Shown: positions 34,380 through 44,149, numbered from the stretch's first letter. The stretch: 64,000 bases of DNA from an uncultured Lachnospiraceae bacterium (GCA_910585295.1 CAJUDE010000003.1:1-64000); one strand, 5' to 3'. Notes: generated by a model not told the origin, from the letters alone. Numbers and translations are program-made.

Positions 34380-36167
34380 ATGGAAGGGTCAGTAATAAGC
34401 TCAATTTTCTTTATGGTGAGTTTCGGGTTGGTATATGCTGGGGCGTTCCGGCTCCAAAAATCAGAAAAGCCGTTAAACGGCGTGGTCTGGGTGATGATGG
34501 ATTTCCTTACTGTGCTGTGCTGGGGCGCTTTTTGCGCAGGGCTAATTAATATGGTTCGGATACCGGTAAATATTGTCAGCATGGGGCTGGTGTACCTGGT
34601 TTCCGGGGCTGCCCTATTTTACAAAGCCCATAGAGATGGGGAAACCCAAAAATACCAATGGAACAGATATGATTTTTTATACGTTGCCCTGGTGGGAGGG
34701 GCGGTGTTTGCCTTGCTGGCAGCCCGCATTACCCCACGCCTTGATTTTGTGTTCAATAACAGCGATGCAGCAGTGCATTTACGCAATTCCCTTACAATTG
34801 TAAGGACGGGGAACTTGGATACCATGTATTTTGCGCCGTTACATAATGCTTTGGTGACAGAGGTGTTCCTTCCACTGATAAGGAAAACTGACACGTATAA
34901 GGTGTTTCTGGTGGTGGATGGCGCGGCTTTTGTCCTGGAGGCAGTGTTTTTTATGGCCCTGATACGGGAATACCTCCAGAAAACGATATTAAAAGGGCTG
35001 GGGATTTTGATTGGGTTTGCCTATGTGTTCGGCTATCCGATGCATAGTTACCTGTTTTCCTTTTTCTATTGGGGGATTTGCGTGATGCTGATTGGGTATG
35101 CATTGCTGATGCTGCGGGAATATTCTGCAGGGAAACTTAAGGAAAATATTACAATTTTTTGCTTGATGGCATGCTGCGCTTCCATTACTATGTGTTATAT
35201 GTTGTTCGGCCCTGTCAGTTATGTGGCAGTGTTCTTATGCCTTTGTATTAATTTTCAGAAAAGGGGTACATTATTTTCCTGGAATACGGTAAAAATATCA
35301 TTGCAGGTTTTTTTGCTCCCCTGCATTCTTTCTGTGTATTACTGCTATTTTATGTTCCTGAAAAAACAGGGGCTGTCGGTTGGAGGGACCCTTGGCCTGC
35401 AAGGGGCGATTTATGGGGAATTGTTTATCAACTTTATCTGGCTGACGCCTTTTGTGCTGTATATGCTGGTGCGTTCCCTGAAAGAAAAGCATTTGGATGG
35501 GGCGATGGTTTTTTTCCTGTGTTTTTCTGGTATGGTATTGGCAATGGGAGGGCTTGCCGTGGCAGGAAAAGCTTCCCAATATTATTATTTTAAGTTTTAC
35601 TATCCTGTTTGGATGCTTGGGTTCGTGGTATTGGCTCAGGGCGTTTCTAAATTATATGAAGAATCTAGGGATTTTTTGGTTGCTGGGATTTTGATGGTGG
35701 TGTTTGTGGCGGCAATCAGCGCGACAAAATTAGAAACAAAAGCGCAGGCGCGCGGGATTGGCTGGGGCGACCACACTTCTGAATTGTTTGGCATTTATTA
35801 TTACAACGCGTCCTCGTACCAACTCAGGCTAAAGCCTTTCAATAAAGACCTTTTGGACGCCAGCAATTATATTATGGAGGAATTTGGGAAAGACGAGAAT
35901 GTACCAATGATTTCCACCCTCCCGAATTATGTGCAGTGCTATTGGTACGAAGCCTTGACAGGAGAAGATTCCAGCGAGTATTACGGCTGGGATTATGGGA
36001 TGGGCGAGATTAAGCGCAAGCTAAAGAACCAGGAAGTGGAGCATTTTATAGTAGGCAAGTTTTTTAAGGTATATAAAAAAAATAAAAGGTTTTTTAAGAA
36101 GTTCAATTGGGTCTATGAAAACAAAACGGTATTTGTGGCGGAAACAAAACCGAAGGTTTGCAAATAG
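34380..36167 (+). CDS. Large polytopic membrane protein, probable GT-C-type glycosyltransferase
   Basis: A 595-residue protein with about twelve to thirteen hydrophobic segments and a soluble C-terminus of about 110 residues. Start ATG 34380 (MEGSVISSIFFMVS) is preferred; the frame remains open upstream inside the acyltransferase gene but without a start signal. The first large outside loop contains NNSDAAVHLRNSLTIV, acidic residues in the position where GT-C enzymes keep their catalytic Asp. With the DPM1-like transferase upstream it could attach a polyprenyl-phosphate sugar outside the cell. I do not recognise the exact family. A promoter for rfbB starts inside its 3' end. Confidence 0.6.
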   Translation: MEGSVISSIFFMVSFGLVYAGAFRLQKSEKPLNGVVWVMMDFLTVLCWGAFCAGLINMVRIPVNIVSMGLVYLVSGAALFYKAHRDGETQKYQWNRYDFLYVALVGGAVFALLAARITPRLDFVFNNSDAAVHLRNSLTIVRTGNLDTMYFAPLHNALVTEVFLPLIRKTDTYKVFLVVDGAAFVLEAVFFMALIREYLQKTILKGLGILIGFAYVFGYPMHSYLFSFFYWGICVMLIGYALLMLREYSAGKLKENITIFCLMACCASITMCYMLFGPVSYVAVFLCLCINFQKRGTLFSWNTVKISLQVFLLPCILSVYYCYFMFLKKQGLSVGGTLGLQGAIYGELFINFIWLTPFVLYMLVRSLKEKHLDGAMVFFLCFSGMVLAMGGLAVAGKASQYYYFKFYYPVWMLGFVVLAQGVSKLYEESRDFLVAGILMVVFVAAISATKLETKAQARGIGWGDHTSELFGIYYYNASSYQLRLKPFNKDLLDASNYIMEEFGKDENVPMISTLPNYVQCYWYEALTGEDSSEYYGWDYGMGEIKRKLKNQEVEHFIVGKFFKVYKKNKRFFKKFNWVYENKTVFVAETKPKVCK

Positions 36168-36186
36168 AGCCTGAGAATGTTATAAT
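36158..36186 (+). promoter_or_regulatory. Promoter for rfbB
   Basis: TTGCAA at 36158-36163, 17-base spacer, TATAAT at 36181-36186. The -35 is inside the end of the preceding gene. RBS AAAGGAGG follows at 36230-36237. Confidence 0.72.
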
Positions 36187-36245
36187 GTAAAGGATTTATA
36201 ATTGTTGGGATAGATAAAAGAAACAGACAAAGGAGGGACTCTGGG

Positions 36246-37328
36246 ATGAGGACTTATCTGGTAACAGGAGGAGCCGGGTTTATCGGTTCTAATTATATTC
36301 AATATATGTTCCGCAAATATGGCAGTGAAATTCGGATTATCAATGTGGACAAGCTGACTTATGCTGGGAACTTGGAGAATTTAAAAGATGTGGATTCCAG
36401 GGAGAATTACACATTTGTAAAGGCGGATATCTGTGACAGGGAGGCAATCCGAAAGATATTTGCAGAAAATGACATTGACCGGGTGGTGCATTTTGCGGCA
36501 GAAAGCCATGTGGACAGAAGCATCCGTAATCCAGAAGTGTTTGTACAGACCAATGTCTTAGGGACGGCGGTTATGCTGAATTGCGCCAAGGAAGCCTGGG
36601 AGAAGGAGGATGGAAGTTTCCGGGAAGGGAAGAAGTTCCTCCATGTTTCTACCGACGAGGTATATGGTTCCCTGGAAGAGGATGGGGCGTATTTCTATGA
36701 GACAACCCCATACGACCCCCACAGCCCATATTCTGCAAGTAAGGCCAGCTCTGATTTCCTGGTGAAAGCTTATATCGACACATACCGTTTCCCAGCGAAT
36801 ATCACAAACTGCTCGAACAATTATGGGCCGTATCAGTTTCCAGAGAAGTTGATCCCCTTGATTATTAACAATGCGCTGCAGGGGAAGAAGCTTCCAGTAT
36901 ATGGGGATGGCAAGAATGTCCGGGACTGGCTGTATGTGGACGACCATGCAAAGGGCATTGATATGGTCCAGGAGCATGGGAGGCTTGGGGAAACCTACAA
37001 TATAGGCGGGCATAATGAGAAACAAAATATTGAGATTATCCATATTATCTTAGAGACGCTGCAGGAAATGCTGCCGGAGGGAGACCCCAGGAAAGAGCTG
37101 GTAAGCAAGGACTTAATCACTTATGTAGAAGACCGGAAAGGGCATGACAGGCGGTATGCGATTGCGCCGGATAAAATTAAGGCGGAAATTGGCTGGGAGC
37201 CGGAAACCATGTTTAAAGAGGGGATACGTAAGACCATCGCCTGGTTTTTTGAACATGAGGATTGGATGAAAAATGTGACCAGCGGGGATTACCAAAAATA
37301 CTATGAAGAAATGTACCAAAATAAGTAA
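36246..37328 (+). CDS. rfbB: RfbB, dTDP-glucose 4,6-dehydratase
   Basis: Second step of dTDP-L-rhamnose synthesis. 360 residues, slightly longer than most. The NAD-binding motif TGGAGFIGSNYI opens the protein; active-site residues lie in STDEVYGSL (with the catalytic Asp-Glu pair) and YSASKASSD (Tyr and Lys). NCSNNYGPYQFPEKLIP and the C-terminal DRKGHDRRYAI are typical of the family. Its own promoter and a following hairpin make it a single-gene unit, apart from rfbA/rfbC 3 kb downstream. Confidence 0.96.
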   Translation: MRTYLVTGGAGFIGSNYIQYMFRKYGSEIRIINVDKLTYAGNLENLKDVDSRENYTFVKADICDREAIRKIFAENDIDRVVHFAAESHVDRSIRNPEVFVQTNVLGTAVMLNCAKEAWEKEDGSFREGKKFLHVSTDEVYGSLEEDGAYFYETTPYDPHSPYSASKASSDFLVKAYIDTYRFPANITNCSNNYGPYQFPEKLIPLIINNALQGKKLPVYGDGKNVRDWLYVDDHAKGIDMVQEHGRLGETYNIGGHNEKQNIEIIHIILETLQEMLPEGDPRKELVSKDLITYVEDRKGHDRRYAIAPDKIKAEIGWEPETMFKEGIRKTIAWFFEHEDWMKNVTSGDYQKYYEEMYQNK

Positions 37329-37336
37329 GCAAGCAG

Positions 37337-37359
37337 GGCGTGTAAGTTACTTACACGCC
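37337..37359 (+). terminator. Hairpin after rfbB, probable terminator
   Basis: Perfect GGCGTGTAA / TTACACGCC stem with a GTTAC loop 8 bases after the rfbB stop. The tail is not T-rich, so strength is uncertain. Confidence 0.55.
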
Positions 37360-37442
37360 TGGCGTTGCGTTTATGGGGAATTTTACCAAAATTTTCTAAG
37401 GTTCTTTGTAACATATTTACATCACATTTCTTTTTTATGATA

Positions 37443-37448
37443 TATAAT
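37443..37448 (+). promoter_or_regulatory. Possible -10 box for the B-repeat glycosidase-like gene
   Basis: TATAAT at 37443-37448 in an AT-rich gap, 40 bases before the ATG. No good -35 at 17 bases; TTTACA at 37416 is too far (21 bases). A promoter is likely since a hairpin ends the preceding unit. Confidence 0.35.
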
Positions 37449-37487
37449 GAAATAAAATAATTCAAATGGCGAAAGAAGGTTCAGCTT

Positions 37488-40463
37488 ATGGAGAAACGTA
37501 TGATGGCGTTGCTGTTGTCAGTGTTCCTTGCATGTAACACCAGTGTGGGGGCGCTCTGTGAGGCAGGGGGAGTATCCGCATGGACACAGGAAAACGGGGC
37601 GGCGCTGCAGGCAGAAGAGGGGAATAAGGATAATAATTCGGGCAGTCAGAAGCCAGGAGAAGGGGATAGCGAAGGAGGGGAGGCTCCGGGGCAGGGGGCA
37701 GAACCTGGGAACCCAGGCGGCGCTGCAGATAAGCCAGAAATGGGGGAGGACCCTGCGGATAAGCCGGAAGGCGGCAGCCCTGTAGAGAACCCCGGGGACG
37801 GGGGCGGCTCCGAACAGGTTCAGGCAGAGCATACCATAACCTTTGACTTTAACGGCGGCACGGCGTCTGGCGCGTCCCCGACGGAAAAAGTGAAGGACGG
37901 GGAAAACCTGAACTCCATTGTGCCGCCAGTCCCTGTACGCACAGGGTATAAGTTTCAATATTGGCTCGACGCAAGCGGGAGGAAATACGATACAGCACAG
38001 CCGATTTATGGGGACATCACACTGGTTGCATACTGGCAGCCAATTACTTATAAAATCCGTTTTGAATTAGGGGGCGGGGCCGGGTCAATGCCGGACCAGA
38101 CATTTACCTATGATGAAGAGAAATCAATTTTCCCAAATGCTTTTACCAGGGGCGGCCATGTCTTTGTAGAATGGGAATGGCGGGGGACTAGCCTGAAATA
38201 CCAAGATAAGGCGGTGGTGAAGAATTTAACCAGCCAGGATGGCCAGGTCCTGAAATTCCGTGCAAAGTGGACCAAGGTGAAATATAAGGTTCGATTTGAC
38301 GCAAACGGCGGGACAGGGCAAATGGACCTTCAGGAACATACCTTTTTTCAGCAAAAGGCGTTGTCCAGCAATAAATATAAACGGGCAGGCTATACGTTTG
38401 ACGGGTGGAACACCAAAAAGGATGGGACGGGCATTTCTTATAAAAATAAAGAAAAGGTGACTTCCATGACTGACGTGCATGGGTCTACGGTTGTCTTGTA
38501 CGCCATGTGGAAGGGAATCCCATATAAGGTGAAGTACGACGGGAACGGCGCCACCAGCGGGAGCATGGCAGACAGCAGCCATGTCTATGGCGCCTCATCT
38601 TCTTTAAATAAAAATAAGTTTAAGAAAAAAGGGTGTTCGTTTAAAGGGTGGAATACGAAAAAAGACGGAAAAGGGGTTACGTATAAAGACGGGGCCAGCA
38701 TAAAGGACCTAACCACGAAAAAGGACCAGGCAATTACGCTATATGCCCAATGGACTACGGCAAAGTATAAAATTACATATAAGAAGAACGGCGGCAAGCT
38801 GGCGTCTTCTGCGAAAAAAACATATACCATAGATTCTAACTTTACGCTCCCAAGGCCTACCAAGAAAGGATATGATTTTGACGGGTGGTACCAGACATCG
38901 AAATTCAAAAAGAGGATTGGGGAAATTACAAAAGGCAGCACTGGGAACCTCACCCTTTACGCAAAGTGGGTGAAATGCACACAAAAGCCGAAGTCAGACT
39001 CCGCCAAGCTTACTTCCTGCAAAGCCACGGGGACAGGGAAAATAAGCGTGAAGGCAACAGTGAAAAAAAGGGTGGCAAGCTCGGATGATTACTATTACCT
39101 GATGTATTTGAACCCTTTTAATAAGAGGACGCTTAAAGTTGCCGCAAAGGCATACAAGAAGAAAAGCATCACCTATACGTTAAAGACAACTGAAAACCCT
39201 GGGTATGCGGTTTCCATGTATGGGATAGCCGTAAAAAAGAGTGGGAAATACCAGTTAATCAGCAACGGCTCCTATGTTGGGACTGTGGAGAAGGCGGCTT
39301 CCAATAAGGCGAAGTACAATCCAGGCTCCACAAAGAAAGGGATACAGTTCCAAAACAGCATGGATGAAATTTATGCTTGCGGGGCCAAGCAGAACTTTTT
39401 AAATGTTACTGCCTCCATGGTGCTGAACAATGCCACAGTCCCCTACTATTATAATGGGAAGACATACTATTTTAACGCTATGGAAAGCTACCAGAATATT
39501 GTGATGGATTGCAATAAGAACGGCATCACGGTTACAATGCAGATAATGCTGGATTGGGTGGAAGGCCATGCGGATTTGATTGACCCAAAGGCAAGGGCGG
39601 CAGGCGCAGCGCCTTTCTATAGCTGGTTTGTCACAAATAGCGAGGCCAGGCAGAAAATGGAAGCCATGTTCTCTTACCTGGGCATGGTGTTTGGGAAGAA
39701 AAACTGCTATACCTCCAACTGGATTTTGGGAAATGAGGTAAATAACCCAGCTATGTGGCATTACAAGGGCAGCATGTCGACAGGGGAATATTTTAAGTCC
39801 TATACTTATGCGTTCCGGGCATTGTACCATGCGGTGAAAAGCCAGCAGGCAAATGCAAATATTTTTATCTGCACAGATAACCTTTGGAATACCTCTCCCT
39901 CTGGGGGGTACAGCGCATGGCAGGTCATAAACTCTTTTACCTCCAAGCTAAATAGCATGCAGCCAGGGCTGAAATGGAACCTTGCGTACCATGCCTATTC
40001 CTTCCCATTGACATATACCAAGTTCTGGGATGGCTATGGAGTTACAGACGAGATCCATTCCCCTTATATTACCATGAAGAATATAGGGGTGCTGACCAAC
40101 TATATTAAGAAAACATATGGCCGCTCGGTGCGGATTATTTTGTCAGAGCAGGGGTATTCCTCGACTTGGGGGCAGTCAACTCAGGCGGCGGCATTGGCAT
40201 ACAGCTATTATATTGCGGCATGCAACCCAATGATTGACGCGTTTATTATCAGGAGCTATTTGGACCATCCCGTAGAGGTGGCGCAGGGGCTTAGTATGGG
40301 GATTGCAGGGAAAGAGGCGTTTGACGTATATAAATATATGGATACCACAAGCTCCAACGCCTACACAAACCGTTACCTTGGGATGCTGGGCGGCTCAGTC
40401 TGGGAGAGCCTAGTGCCAGAATACCATCTGTCCAGAATTATAAAAATGTACCGTAAGACATGA
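37488..40463 (+). CDS. Secreted B-repeat protein with C-terminal glycoside-hydrolase-like domain
   Basis: A 991-residue secreted protein. A signal peptide (MEKRMMALLLSVFLACNTSV) is followed by a Gly/Glu/Pro-rich linker (about 35-110), then five InlB-type B-repeats of about 75 residues (about 113-183, 186-263, 267-343, 348-423 and 427-495), each ending in a LYAxW-like strand. The C-terminal half (about 505-991) looks like a TIM-barrel glycosidase of the DUF5722 type: GNEVNNPA carries Glu750 and LSEQGYSS carries Glu887, the right order for acid/base and nucleophile of a clan-A retaining enzyme. The substrate is unknown; position in the glycan locus suggests it trims or remodels the surface polymer. 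No LPXTG anchor is seen; the B-repeats may bind the wall. Confidence 0.8.
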   Translation: MEKRMMALLLSVFLACNTSVGALCEAGGVSAWTQENGAALQAEEGNKDNNSGSQKPGEGDSEGGEAPGQGAEPGNPGGAADKPEMGEDPADKPEGGSPVENPGDGGGSEQVQAEHTITFDFNGGTASGASPTEKVKDGENLNSIVPPVPVRTGYKFQYWLDASGRKYDTAQPIYGDITLVAYWQPITYKIRFELGGGAGSMPDQTFTYDEEKSIFPNAFTRGGHVFVEWEWRGTSLKYQDKAVVKNLTSQDGQVLKFRAKWTKVKYKVRFDANGGTGQMDLQEHTFFQQKALSSNKYKRAGYTFDGWNTKKDGTGISYKNKEKVTSMTDVHGSTVVLYAMWKGIPYKVKYDGNGATSGSMADSSHVYGASSSLNKNKFKKKGCSFKGWNTKKDGKGVTYKDGASIKDLTTKKDQAITLYAQWTTAKYKITYKKNGGKLASSAKKTYTIDSNFTLPRPTKKGYDFDGWYQTSKFKKRIGEITKGSTGNLTLYAKWVKCTQKPKSDSAKLTSCKATGTGKISVKATVKKRVASSDDYYYLMYLNPFNKRTLKVAAKAYKKKSITYTLKTTENPGYAVSMYGIAVKKSGKYQLISNGSYVGTVEKAASNKAKYNPGSTKKGIQFQNSMDEIYACGAKQNFLNVTASMVLNNATVPYYYNGKTYYFNAMESYQNIVMDCNKNGITVTMQIMLDWVEGHADLIDPKARAAGAAPFYSWFVTNSEARQKMEAMFSYLGMVFGKKNCYTSNWILGNEVNNPAMWHYKGSMSTGEYFKSYTYAFRALYHAVKSQQANANIFICTDNLWNTSPSGGYSAWQVINSFTSKLNSMQPGLKWNLAYHAYSFPLTYTKFWDGYGVTDEIHSPYITMKNIGVLTNYIKKTYGRSVRIILSEQGYSSTWGQSTQAAALAYSYYIAACNPMIDAFIIRSYLDHPVEVAQGLSMGIAGKEAFDVYKYMDTTSSNAYTNRYLGMLGGSVWESLVPEYHLSRIIKMYRKT

Positions 40464-40472
40464 TTCACAGCC

Positions 40473-40501
40473 TTGCATACATACTGGAAAAATGATAAAA
40501 T
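40473..40501 (+). promoter_or_regulatory. Promoter for rfbA-rfbC
   Basis: TTGCAT at 40473-40478, 17 bases, TAAAAT at 40496-40501; rfbA begins at 40543 behind TTGGAGG. Confidence 0.68.
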
Positions 40502-40542
40502 AAGCTATTATAAACTTTAGAGTATGTATTTGGAGGAAACTC

Positions 40543-41421
40543 ATGAAAGGAATTATTTTAGCCGGAGGTTCCGGAACAAGGCTGTACCCATTGACAAAAG
40601 CGATATCCAAGCAGATTATGCCAGTGTACGACAAGCCGATGATTTATTACCCATTGTCAACGCTGATGCTTGCTGGGATCCGTGAGATACTGATTATTTC
40701 CACTCCCAGGGACCTTCCTGTTTTCCAGGAACTTCTGGGGGATGGGACCCAATTGGGCATGGAATTTTCCTATGCAGTGCAGGAGCAGCCCCGGGGGCTT
40801 GCCGACGCGTTTATTATCGGTGCGGAATTTATCGGGAAAGACGCAGTGGCTTTAGTGCTTGGGGACAATATTTTTTATGGACAAAGTTTTTCTAATGTAC
40901 TAAAGAGGGCTGCCGAGCAGACAGAGAGCCAGCCGGGGGCTACTATTTTTGGGTATTATGTAAGGAACCCACGGGAATATGGCGTAGTGGAATTTGACCC
41001 GGACGGGAGGGCCCTTTCCATTGAGGAGAAGCCAGAACATCCCAAATCTAACTATGCTGTGCCAGGGCTATATTTTTATGACAATGATGTCGTGGAGATT
41101 GCAAAGAATGTAAAGCCTTCCGCCCGGGGGGAAATTGAGATTACCAGCGTAAACAACGAGTACCTGCAACGGGGCAGCCTGCGGGTGGAGACATTAGGGC
41201 GCGGGTTTGCATGGCTGGATACCGGGAACCAGGATATGCTGCTGGCGGCGGCAGATTTTGTATCTGCATTCCAGAAGCGGCAGGGCCTGTATATTTCCTG
41301 TATTGAAGAGATTGCCTATAAACGGGGGTTTATCAATGTGGGTCAGCTTCGGAAGCTGGCAGAGCCTTTGTTAAAGACAGAATATGGTAAATATTTGATG
41401 GAAATTGCAGATGGGCTATAA
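40543..41421 (+). CDS. rfbA: RfbA, glucose-1-phosphate thymidylyltransferase
   Basis: First step of dTDP-rhamnose synthesis: dTTP plus glucose-1-phosphate to dTDP-glucose. 292 residues, normal length. The nucleotide-binding start MKGIILAGGSGTRLYPLT, the loop YDKPMIYYPLS, the metal site LVLGDNIFYG and the segment EKPEHPKSNYAVPGLYFYD are all present. Preceded by its own promoter; rfbC starts 17 bases after the stop. rfbB and rfbD are separated from it by several kilobases. Confidence 0.97.
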   Translation: MKGIILAGGSGTRLYPLTKAISKQIMPVYDKPMIYYPLSTLMLAGIREILIISTPRDLPVFQELLGDGTQLGMEFSYAVQEQPRGLADAFIIGAEFIGKDAVALVLGDNIFYGQSFSNVLKRAAEQTESQPGATIFGYYVRNPREYGVVEFDPDGRALSIEEKPEHPKSNYAVPGLYFYDNDVVEIAKNVKPSARGEIEITSVNNEYLQRGSLRVETLGRGFAWLDTGNQDMLLAAADFVSAFQKRQGLYISCIEEIAYKRGFINVGQLRKLAEPLLKTEYGKYLMEIADGL

Positions 41422-41438
41422 GAGGAAGGAGGCAGGCA

Positions 41439-42020
41439 ATGGGAAAGATTAAAGTTACGGATAACTGTAATGGGATTCAGGGCCTGAAAGTCATTGAGCC
41501 GTCCGTATTTGGCGATGCGCGGGGTTATTTTATGGAAACCTATAATTACAATGATTTTGCAGAGGCAGGGATTGGCTGCACTTTTGTGCAGGATAACCAG
41601 TCCGCGTCCAAAAAGGGCGTGCTGCGGGGGCTGCATTTTCAGGTCAATTACCCACAGGACAAACTGGTGCGCGTAGTGCATGGGGAAGTGTTTGACGTTG
41701 CCGTGGATTTGCGGGAAGGTTCCGAGACATTTGGCAAATGGTTTGGGGTAACGCTTTCTGCGGAGAACAAGAAGCAGTTTTTTATTCCAAAGGGGTTTGC
41801 CCATGGGTTTGTGGTGCTTTCTGACTATGCAGAATTTTGTTATAAAGTGACGGATTTCTACCATCCAAATGATGAAGGCGGGCTGTTCTGGAAGGACAGT
41901 AAAATTGGAGTGGAGTGGCCGATGCCAAACGGGATGTCAGAAGAAGATTTAACTTTATCTGACAAAGATAAGGTCTGGGGCGGGCTGGATGAATATGTTG
42001 CCAGCCGCAAAGAAAGGTAG
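41439..42020 (+). CDS. rfbC: RfbC, dTDP-4-dehydrorhamnose 3,5-epimerase
   Basis: Third step of the rhamnose pathway. A cupin-fold protein of 193 residues with VIEPSVFGDARGYFMETYN, the catalytic His in VLRGLHFQ, DVAVDLREGSETFGKW and FIPKGFAHGFVVLSD. All family motifs are present. GGAAGGAGG precedes the ATG. The transglutaminase-like gene starts 7 bases after the stop, so the secreted protein is probably co-expressed with rhamnose synthesis. Confidence 0.96.
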   Translation: MGKIKVTDNCNGIQGLKVIEPSVFGDARGYFMETYNYNDFAEAGIGCTFVQDNQSASKKGVLRGLHFQVNYPQDKLVRVVHGEVFDVAVDLREGSETFGKWFGVTLSAENKKQFFIPKGFAHGFVVLSDYAEFCYKVTDFYHPNDEGGLFWKDSKIGVEWPMPNGMSEEDLTLSDKDKVWGGLDEYVASRKER

Positions 42021-42027
42021 GTTTTGG

Positions 42028-44121
42028 ATGAAAAAGAGGATTTTAGCGTTTTTCCTGGCAGGGGCTATGGCGATAACTATGGCTCCTACAGAAGTATTTG
42101 CCGTGTCAGGGCAGAAAGAGGCTGTTGTAGAACGGGCGGCAAAGGAGGATGGCCAGGAAGGCGACGCGTTGGATGGGACGCTGACAGAGGGAGGCATATT
42201 GGAGGAAGGCTTAGCGCCGAGCCAAACAGAGGAAGCGCCCAGCCAGCAAGAGGCAGAAACAGTAAAAGAGGGCAAAATGGGCAGCGAGCCGATGGAGCCG
42301 GAACCAGAGCCAGGGGCTGCCCCTGCGAATGAAATTCCCGAAGGGCAGATAGAAGGCTGGACTCCGTCAATGGGCGGGTTGGAGCGCCCTGAGGTACTGG
42401 AATTGACAGAGGAAGCAGCGCAATCCCTAGATATGCTGGAGCTGGAAGAGGATGCAGAAGGGAACTTGACGTACCGTTCCAGGGTATTAGGCTCCCAGAA
42501 ATATAATACCGAATGGGATAGTTATTCCAGTAATTATATTTATAATTTGTTAGATAAAAACGAAAGGGAATTTTGGAACGCGCTGGATCAGGTTTTACGG
42601 GAATATTTGACTGGCACCCAGAATGCAATGGCGGCTAATGTTCAAGGTAAGACATACCATTGCGCCAGTAAAGGGGTGAACCTGCTATATTTTGGAATCT
42701 CTTCTAGCCGGGCAAATGATTTGTTTTTAATGTTCAATTATTCCAACCCCCAATATTACTTTTTGGGGAATGGATATTTAACCAGCAATAACGCCATGTA
42801 CCTGATGATTTATGACGAGTTTGCAAACGGCGCTGTTAGGAAATCAGAGACAGCCAAAGTGAAAGCCCAGATTGACGCTATGGAAGCCCAGATAGCAAAA
42901 GGGGCGGATGATGTGCAGAAGGCGAAGATTGCCCATGACATAATCTGCGAGAAAGTGCTGTACGACCATGATTATGACAAACCAATTCCTAATACCCCAT
43001 TCCATCAGAGTGCGTACAGTGTGTTCTGTGACGACTATACGGTATGCGCCGGCTATACCAAGGCGTTTACGACCCTAATGAATGGGGCTGGGATTGATAC
43101 CATAAGCGTTACCAGTGAATACCATGCCTGGAACCTGATTTCACTGAATGATTCTTGGTACCATGTGGACTGTACTTGGGATGATGCGGATGGCCAGCAG
43201 GGCTATGAGATAATATACCGCCATTTTAACCGCAGCACAGCCAAGATGCGAGGGGAGCTGGACCAAGAGGGCTACCATCGGACCGAATATTTTTACGAGG
43301 GGTTACTGCCCGAGGCAACCCATGATTCTGGGGCGACCCTCACCTCGATTGGGACTGTTTGGGAGCCTACGGAAATTACAGGGGCGCCTCAAATCTCCAA
43401 ATTAACTTCCGGCGGGAAAATCATGGTATCCCTGACAAATACTACGCCTGGGGCGGATATCTATTATACCCTGGATGGGAATGACCCCTCTTCCTCTGCC
43501 AGCAGGAGCTATTTTTATACAGGCGGTTATTTCCTTGTAGATAACAATACCACAGTCAAGGCGATTGCGGTAAAGGACTCTATGTGGGACAGCGACATAA
43601 GCTCCCAGCTTATTAAGGTACAGACCTACACCGTTACATTTGATTCTATGGGCGGCAGTAAGGTATCTTCCCAAAAAGTAATCAGCGGGGCAAAGGCGGC
43701 AAGGCCGAAAAAACCCAAGCGCAGCAAATATATTTTTGACGGCTGGTATACAACAAAAAATGGCAAAACCAAGTATAATTTTGGCAAGGCAGTAACAGGG
43801 AATATTACAGTTTATGCCAAATGGAAGAAAGTTACAGTAGGGAAAGCCTCTATCAGTAAGTTAGAGAATAAATCAGGGAAGAAGATGAAAGTCACCTTTA
43901 AGAAGGTCAGCGGGGCAAAGGGCTATGAGATCCGCTATTCCACAAACTCTAAATTGAAGTCTGCGAAGAAGTCAAGCCTCAAATCTACAAGCAAGACGTT
44001 GGGAGGGCTGAAAAAGAATAAGAAGTACTATGTCCAGGTAAGGGCTTATAAGACAGACTCAAAAGGCAATAAAGTATACGGCGCATGGAGTAAAACAAAG
44101 TCGGTGACGATTCGTAAGTAA
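42028..44121 (+). CDS. Secreted transglutaminase-like protein with B-repeat and fibronectin-like domain
   Basis: A 697-residue secreted protein. Start ATG 42028 (MKKRILAFFLAGAMAITMAP, a signal peptide) follows AAAGGTAGG; an earlier in-frame ATG lies inside rfbC. An acidic Pro/Glu-rich linker (about 30-115) precedes a transglutaminase/cysteine-protease-like core (about 280-400) with an apparent triad Cys340 (in VCAGYTKAF), His366 (in YHAWN) and Asp381 (in HVDCTWDD). Then come a chitobiase C-terminal-like module (IYYTLDGNDPSSS), one B-repeat (about 532-605) and a C-terminal fibronectin type III-like module ending VTIRK. It could cross-link or cleave peptides at the cell surface. A strong terminator follows. 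Confidence 0.8.
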   Translation: MKKRILAFFLAGAMAITMAPTEVFAVSGQKEAVVERAAKEDGQEGDALDGTLTEGGILEEGLAPSQTEEAPSQQEAETVKEGKMGSEPMEPEPEPGAAPANEIPEGQIEGWTPSMGGLERPEVLELTEEAAQSLDMLELEEDAEGNLTYRSRVLGSQKYNTEWDSYSSNYIYNLLDKNEREFWNALDQVLREYLTGTQNAMAANVQGKTYHCASKGVNLLYFGISSSRANDLFLMFNYSNPQYYFLGNGYLTSNNAMYLMIYDEFANGAVRKSETAKVKAQIDAMEAQIAKGADDVQKAKIAHDIICEKVLYDHDYDKPIPNTPFHQSAYSVFCDDYTVCAGYTKAFTTLMNGAGIDTISVTSEYHAWNLISLNDSWYHVDCTWDDADGQQGYEIIYRHFNRSTAKMRGELDQEGYHRTEYFYEGLLPEATHDSGATLTSIGTVWEPTEITGAPQISKLTSGGKIMVSLTNTTPGADIYYTLDGNDPSSSASRSYFYTGGYFLVDNNTTVKAIAVKDSMWDSDISSQLIKVQTYTVTFDSMGGSKVSSQKVISGAKAARPKKPKRSKYIFDGWYTTKNGKTKYNFGKAVTGNITVYAKWKKVTVGKASISKLENKSGKKMKVTFKKVSGAKGYEIRYSTNSKLKSAKKSSLKSTSKTLGGLKKNKKYYVQVRAYKTDSKGNKVYGAWSKTKSVTIRK

Positions 44122-44149
44122 CTCTGGGCAGCCTGGCTTAAATTATTAT

